DNA from: an uncultured Bacteroidota bacterium
GTDB lineage: Bacteria; Bacteroidota; Bacteroidia; Chitinophagales; S012-47
Reading direction: 5' to 3'
Assembly: GCA_913062655.1 (NCBI GenBank)
Contig: CAJXXO010000022.1
Location: 1-17,593, forward strand
Length of the DNA: 17,593 bases
A model generated the notes under the pieces. It saw only the letters and a list, made by a program, of their open reading frames with translations. It was not told the origin of the DNA and ran no database searches. A program made the translations under genes and the position numbers. Shown here in pieces: positions 14,812-17,593 of this stretch; positions within the stretch are counted from its first letter, which is position 1, and each line of letters begins with the position of its first letter.

Positions 14812-14849
14812 TGGCAGTTGTGTACCAATAAGTAGAGGGATAACTGCCA
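14812..14849. other. Inverted repeat after the TatD-family gene
   Basis: TGGCAGTT (14812-14819) and AACTGCCA (14842-14849) are perfect reverse complements separated by 22 nt, extendable by one G-T pair at each end. No run of T follows, so it is a poor intrinsic terminator; it may be a weak or factor-aided one, a processing hairpin, or an operator. It sits midway between the TatD-family gene and the tRNA. Confidence 0.35.
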
Positions 14850-14892
14850 TTTAACAAAGATTTAAACTGACCTTTGACATGACGAAGTAAAC

Positions 14893-14980
14893 GGAGAGGT
14901 GGCCGAGCGGTCGAAGGCGCACGCCTGGAAAGCGTGTATACCCTAACCGGGTATCGCGGGTTCGAATCCCGCTCTCTCCG
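14893..14980 (+). tRNA. tRNA-Ser (anticodon GGA)
   Basis: An 88-nt class II tRNA. The acceptor stem GGAGAGG pairs with TCTCTCC (last pair G-T), with discriminator G at 14980 and no encoded CCA. The anticodon stem CACGC/GCGTG encloses the loop CTGGAAA with anticodon GGA at 14927-14929, reading UCC and UCU. The long variable arm folds as ATACCC/GGGTAT, as required for serine tRNA, and the T arm is GCGGG-TTCGAAT-CCCGC. A GACCTTTG box at 14869-14876 is a possible promoter. Confidence 0.97.
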
Positions 14981-15001
14981 CTGCATTCATATAACAGATT
15001 T

Positions 15002-15009
15002 TAACTTTG
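15002..15009 (+). promoter_or_regulatory. Bacteroidota -7 promoter box for the exbB operon
   Basis: TAACTTTG is a full match to TAnnTTTG, 61 nt before the exbB ATG and 22 nt after the tRNA. It would give a leader of about 55 nt. A second, poorer candidate, TAATTTTTG, lies nearer the gene around 15040. No clear TTG at -33 is seen. Confidence 0.5.
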
Positions 15010-15070
15010 GGTAAAATAGTCTAATTTTATTCGCAACCGTAATTTTTGTCTTACTAAACCTTTCATTACC

Positions 15071-15910
15071 ATGAAAAAATTGATCGCGATTGTAATGTTC
15101 CTCGGCATAATCGCTGCTGTACACACAAGCGCCTTTGCACAGGACGAGCCTGATACGGCAATGGCCGCTAATGATACCACTGCTATGGTGGAAGATACCA
15201 CAGCAACTGCAGAAGTGCCGGAAGTAGCTACCGAAGAGGAGGAAGTTGCGGAAGAGGAAGAAGCTAAAGGCGTTCACAACGTATTGAAGACCAAGTTCAT
15301 CGAAGGTGATCCTATCTGGATGACTCCGGTATTGGTGGCACTGGTTATTGGATTGGCGTTGTCTATAGAGCGTATCATTACATTAAGCTTGTCAACTACC
15401 AATACGAAAAAGCTCTTGACGCGAGTCAATGACGCATTGAGTAATGGTAATGTGGAGGAAGCCAAGGACATCTGCCGCGCTACTCGTGGCCCCGTGGCCT
15501 CTATCTTTTACCAGGGCTTGGATCGTCTGGATGAAGGCGTAGAGCAGGTGGAGAAGTCGTTGGTCTCTTATGGTTCTGTGCAGATGGCTATGCTGGAGCG
15601 TGGCTTGGTATGGATCTCCTTGTTTATCGCCCTGGCTCCGATGTTAGGATTCATGGGTACGGTAATCGGTATGATTCAGGCCTTTGCCGATATCGAGGCA
15701 GCAGGTGATATTAACCCAACCATTGTGGCGGGTGGTATTAAGGTGGCCCTATTGACGACTGCCTTCGGTCTGATCGCGGCCATTATCCTGCAAATCTTCT
15801 ACAATTACATTATCTCCAAAGTGGACAGCATTGTAAATGCCATGGAAGATGCTTCCATCACTTTCGTTGATATTGTGATTCGCACGAAGGTGGCCAACCA
15901 AGACAAGTAA
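15071..15910 (+). CDS. exbB: ExbB/TolQ/MotA-family proton channel protein
   Basis: Pentameric inner-membrane component of the ExbB-ExbD motor that couples the proton gradient to TonB-dependent outer-membrane transport. The 279-residue protein has an N-terminal hydrophobic segment resembling a signal peptide ending AFA before Gln24, a 45-residue acidic, threonine-rich stretch (24-66) with an EEEE-rich core, then three membrane segments near 84-106, 178-203 and 219-246. The MotA/TolQ/ExbB signature is APMLGFMGTVIGMI (189-202), followed by VAGGIKVALLTTAFGLIAAI with the channel-lining threonines. The acidic N-terminal extension is a common feature of Bacteroidota ExbB and absent from E. coli ExbB (244 aa). 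It heads a four-gene operon with two ExbD proteins downstream; TolQ function is possible because no TonB or TolA lies in the window. Confidence 0.93.
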   Translation: MKKLIAIVMFLGIIAAVHTSAFAQDEPDTAMAANDTTAMVEDTTATAEVPEVATEEEEVAEEEEAKGVHNVLKTKFIEGDPIWMTPVLVALVIGLALSIERIITLSLSTTNTKKLLTRVNDALSNGNVEEAKDICRATRGPVASIFYQGLDRLDEGVEQVEKSLVSYGSVQMAMLERGLVWISLFIALAPMLGFMGTVIGMIQAFADIEAAGDINPTIVAGGIKVALLTTAFGLIAAIILQIFYNYIISKVDSIVNAMEDASITFVDIVIRTKVANQDK

Positions 15911-15937
15911 TTTGCTCACGGCAAAACCATTGTGATA

Positions 15938-16363
15938 ATGGAAAAGAACTTAGGATTATTTAGCAGGGTATTCACGATTGCAGCCATTGTGCTGGGCTTG
16001 GTGGTGCTGTTTAGTACCATCCCTGCCATCCAGCTGTTCAGTACAGACCTGGGCTTATTCGTGGGGTATACCCTTTTCTTTTTGGCCATTGCTGCGGCTA
16101 TCATTTTCCCGCTGATCAACATCATTCAGAACCCTCGCGGTGCAGTGAAGTCAGTAGGTGGCCTGGCGGTATTGGTAATAATTTTTGTCGTTAGTTATTC
16201 GTTAGCACCTGCAAAGGAACTGGTGAATCAAGTGACCGGTGAATTAATGGCTACTGCGGATGTGGTGCAATATGCCGGAGCAGCCATTTCTATCGGATCC
16301 ATTGTGTTCCTGACGGCTGTATTCACCCTTATTATTACTGAATTGCTCAGTATTTTCCGCTAA
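15938..16363 (+). CDS. Four-helix membrane protein of the exb operon, function unknown
   Basis: A 141-residue integral membrane protein that I cannot assign to a characterised family. Four hydrophobic segments are visible, near residues 10-31, 39-62, 72-90 and 112-138; charged residues are few and sit in the loops, for example the NPRGAVKS turn after helix two and APAKELVNQVTGEL between helices three and four. No polar residue typical of a proton path stands out. It lies between exbB (27 nt) and exbD1 (19 nt) in the same operon, so it is probably a lineage-specific accessory subunit or assembly factor of the motor. The ATG at 15938 is preferred to a GTG two codons earlier. The placement suggests co-function; nothing in the sequence shows the mechanism. 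Confidence 0.82.
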   Translation: MEKNLGLFSRVFTIAAIVLGLVVLFSTIPAIQLFSTDLGLFVGYTLFFLAIAAAIIFPLINIIQNPRGAVKSVGGLAVLVIIFVVSYSLAPAKELVNQVTGELMATADVVQYAGAAISIGSIVFLTAVFTLIITELLSIFR

Positions 16364-16382
16364 TCTCTAACTACGAGTACTT

Positions 16383-16928
16383 ATGGCGAAAGGAAAAAAC
16401 AGACCCGATGTAGAGATCAACTCAGGATCCATGGCGGATATCGCCTTCTTGCTGTTGATCTTCTTCCTCGTGGTTACTGAAATAAAGACGGAGAAAGGCA
16501 TTCCCGTGAAGCTGCCACCCTGGAGTGATGAGCCACCACCCGATGTGGAGGTAAACGACCGAAATGCTTTTGTGGTACTGGTAAACTCTCGTGATGAGCT
16601 GCTGGTAGAAGGGCAACCTACTACCATTAAGCAGTTGAAGCGCAAAGCCAAGGAGTTTATCGAAAACCCCAGACGCGACCCGACTCTATCCAGCAGTCCG
16701 CAGCAAGCGGTGATTTCATTTAAGGGTAACCGGGGTACGTCCTACGATATGTATTTGTCCGTGTACAATGAATTGCGTGCCGCTTATAATGAGCTTCGTA
16801 ATGAGTTGGCCATGCGGGAATTCAACAAGCCGATCTCTGAGTTCACAGAGTCGGACTCGTTGGCCATGGACTACATCAAGGAACAGTTTCCCTACCGGAT
16901 TTCAGAAGCAGAACCCGTTAACTTTTAA
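16383..16928 (+). CDS. exbD: ExbD/TolR-family protein, first copy
   Basis: Periplasmic-facing partner of ExbB; a dimer inserts its single helix into the ExbB pore. The 181-residue protein has a short basic cytoplasmic start (MAKGKNRPDVEINSGS), one membrane helix from about residue 18 to 33 (MADIAFLLLIFFLVV) with the conserved proton-carrying Asp19, and a periplasmic domain. The GIPVKLPPWSDEPPP segment after the helix resembles the motor-regulating region of ExbD. The C-terminal part (about 120-181) is longer than in E. coli ExbD (141 aa), with a helical, charged stretch (SVYNELRAAYNELRNELAM). It starts 19 nt after the membrane-protein gene and ends 11 nt before the second copy, implying translational coupling within one transcript. 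Confidence 0.93.
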   Translation: MAKGKNRPDVEINSGSMADIAFLLLIFFLVVTEIKTEKGIPVKLPPWSDEPPPDVEVNDRNAFVVLVNSRDELLVEGQPTTIKQLKRKAKEFIENPRRDPTLSSSPQQAVISFKGNRGTSYDMYLSVYNELRAAYNELRNELAMREFNKPISEFTESDSLAMDYIKEQFPYRISEAEPVNF

Positions 16929-16939
16929 GCCAAGCTATT

Positions 16940-17413
16940 ATGGCCAAGTTCGAACGTAAAAAAGGCAAGGATACCCCGAAGTTGAACGCTTCGGCCATGC
17001 CCGATATCATTTTCATTCTTCTCTTCTTCTTCATGGTGGCGACCGTACTACGTGAAGTATCGCTGAAGGTATTGAACAGTGTGCCTCAGGCTACCGAAAT
17101 TGAGGAGATCGAAGACAAGTCACTGGTGAAGTACATTTATGTGGGGCAGCCTCGTGTGCAGTACCAGGAGCAATACGGTACGGATGACCGCATTCAGTTG
17201 AATGACGCTATCGCTAACGTGGGTGATATTGGTCTCTGGATCCAGACGGAGAAATCGACCTTGCCTCCCAACAAGCGTAGCTATATGAAGATCAGTCTGA
17301 AAGTGGATCGCGATGCAAAGCTGGGTATCGTTACTGATATCAAACAAGAGTTGCGTAAAGCCGATGCCCTACTGATCAACTACAATGCTTCACCACGCGC
17401 TGAAATCTACTAA
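16940..17413 (+). CDS. exbD: ExbD/TolR-family protein, second copy
   Basis: A second ExbD paralogue of 157 residues, clearly diverged from the first. It has a basic start (MAKFERKKGKDTPKLNASAM), one membrane helix of about residues 21-37 (PDIIFILLFFFMVATVL) with the conserved Asp22, and a periplasmic domain of mixed strands and helices (KYIYVGQPRVQYQEQYG, SYMKISLKVDRDAKLGIVTDIKQEL), the latter resembling the conserved C-terminal VxIxxDxxxxYxxVxxV element of the family. Paired ExbD genes are usual in Bacteroidota and suggest that the pore holds a heterodimer. It is the last gene of the operon, closed by a terminator 28 nt after the stop. Confidence 0.93.
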   Translation: MAKFERKKGKDTPKLNASAMPDIIFILLFFFMVATVLREVSLKVLNSVPQATEIEEIEDKSLVKYIYVGQPRVQYQEQYGTDDRIQLNDAIANVGDIGLWIQTEKSTLPPNKRSYMKISLKVDRDAKLGIVTDIKQELRKADALLINYNASPRAEIY

Positions 17414-17441
17414 ACGAAAACATTTTAGTAAGACAAGAGAG

Positions 17442-17469
17442 GGCGCTCACCATCGTGAGCGCCTTTTTT
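17442..17469 (+). terminator. Intrinsic terminator of the exb operon
   Basis: GGCGCTCAC (17442-17450), loop CATC, then GTGAGCGCC (17455-17463) form a perfect 9-bp GC-rich stem followed by six T residues. It lies 28 nt after the exbD2 stop. No T-run follows on the minus strand, so it appears to act in the plus direction only. Confidence 0.93.
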
Positions 17470-17593
17470 AATGGTCTTCCCCAAAACAAGAGCATTTCGT
17501 AGTGTTGGTGGGTGGTGCCAACCTGATAGCAGCCTTACTTCCTTCATCCGCAGCCGTACGCTGGCCCGTGTAGAGTTGGCTTAGCGGCTGTTG

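Noticed and set aside
14747..14892. Small gene between the TatD-family gene and the tRNA
   Set aside because: The T-rich sequence has no open frame with coding character on either strand; only a weak inverted repeat is visible.
14893..14980. Integration site with a mobile element at the tRNA-Ser gene
   Set aside because: No integrase and no repeat of the tRNA 3' end occurs in the window.

Overview
The window is chromosomal DNA from a member of the Bacteroidota with roughly balanced base composition. The evidence is taxonomic style rather than a marker gene: TAnnTTTG-type -7 promoter boxes in front of several genes, almost no Shine-Dalgarno sequences, an ExbB with a signal peptide and acidic linker followed by a four-helix membrane protein and two ExbD proteins, both GlnRS and GluRS, and a two-subunit B12-dependent methylmalonyl-CoA mutase with an unusually short small subunit. 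The family cannot be fixed from this window; Cytophagia- or Saprospiria-like relatives are a guess.

Layout. 1-2145 (minus): an enoyl-CoA hydratase gene followed 8 nt later by class II fumarase, which runs off the left edge. 2236-5543 (plus): mutA-mutB, methylmalonyl-CoA mutase, divergent from the hydratase across 90 bp that holds a perfect 14-bp palindrome. 5544-5818: non-coding, with a ten-unit heptamer repeat. 5819-8399 (plus): pnuC-type transporter, a small antitoxin-like gene, a NadR-like nicotinamide riboside kinase, and meaB, the G-protein chaperone of the mutase. 8423-8982 (minus): an overlapping MazE/MazF toxin-antitoxin pair with a repeated operator-like sequence. 9048-13170 (minus): gltX, a decayed GxxExxY gene flanked by inverted short repeats, glnS, and a small acidic protein. 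13315-14746 (plus): a NodB-type polysaccharide deacetylase and a TatD-family metal hydrolase. 14893-14980 (plus): tRNA-Ser(GGA). 15071-17413 (plus): exbB, a four-helix membrane protein, exbD1 and exbD2, closed by a strong intrinsic terminator.

How the genes fit together. The left third is central carbon metabolism: fatty and branched-chain acyl-CoA hydration, interconversion of (R)-methylmalonyl-CoA and succinyl-CoA, and fumarate hydration, all feeding the TCA cycle, with MeaB protecting the B12 mutase. PnuC and the kinase form a two-step NAD salvage route (nicotinamide riboside uptake, then phosphorylation to NMN). The right end encodes an inner-membrane proton-driven motor that would power TonB-dependent outer-membrane uptake. 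Most of the window is ordinary. The parts that deserve a second look are the short period-7 arrays, the GxxExxY relic with its inverted flanks, the promoter boxes lying immediately before start codons, the truncated MutA and the conserved-looking but unnamed small genes. I saw no convincing new defence or mobile system.
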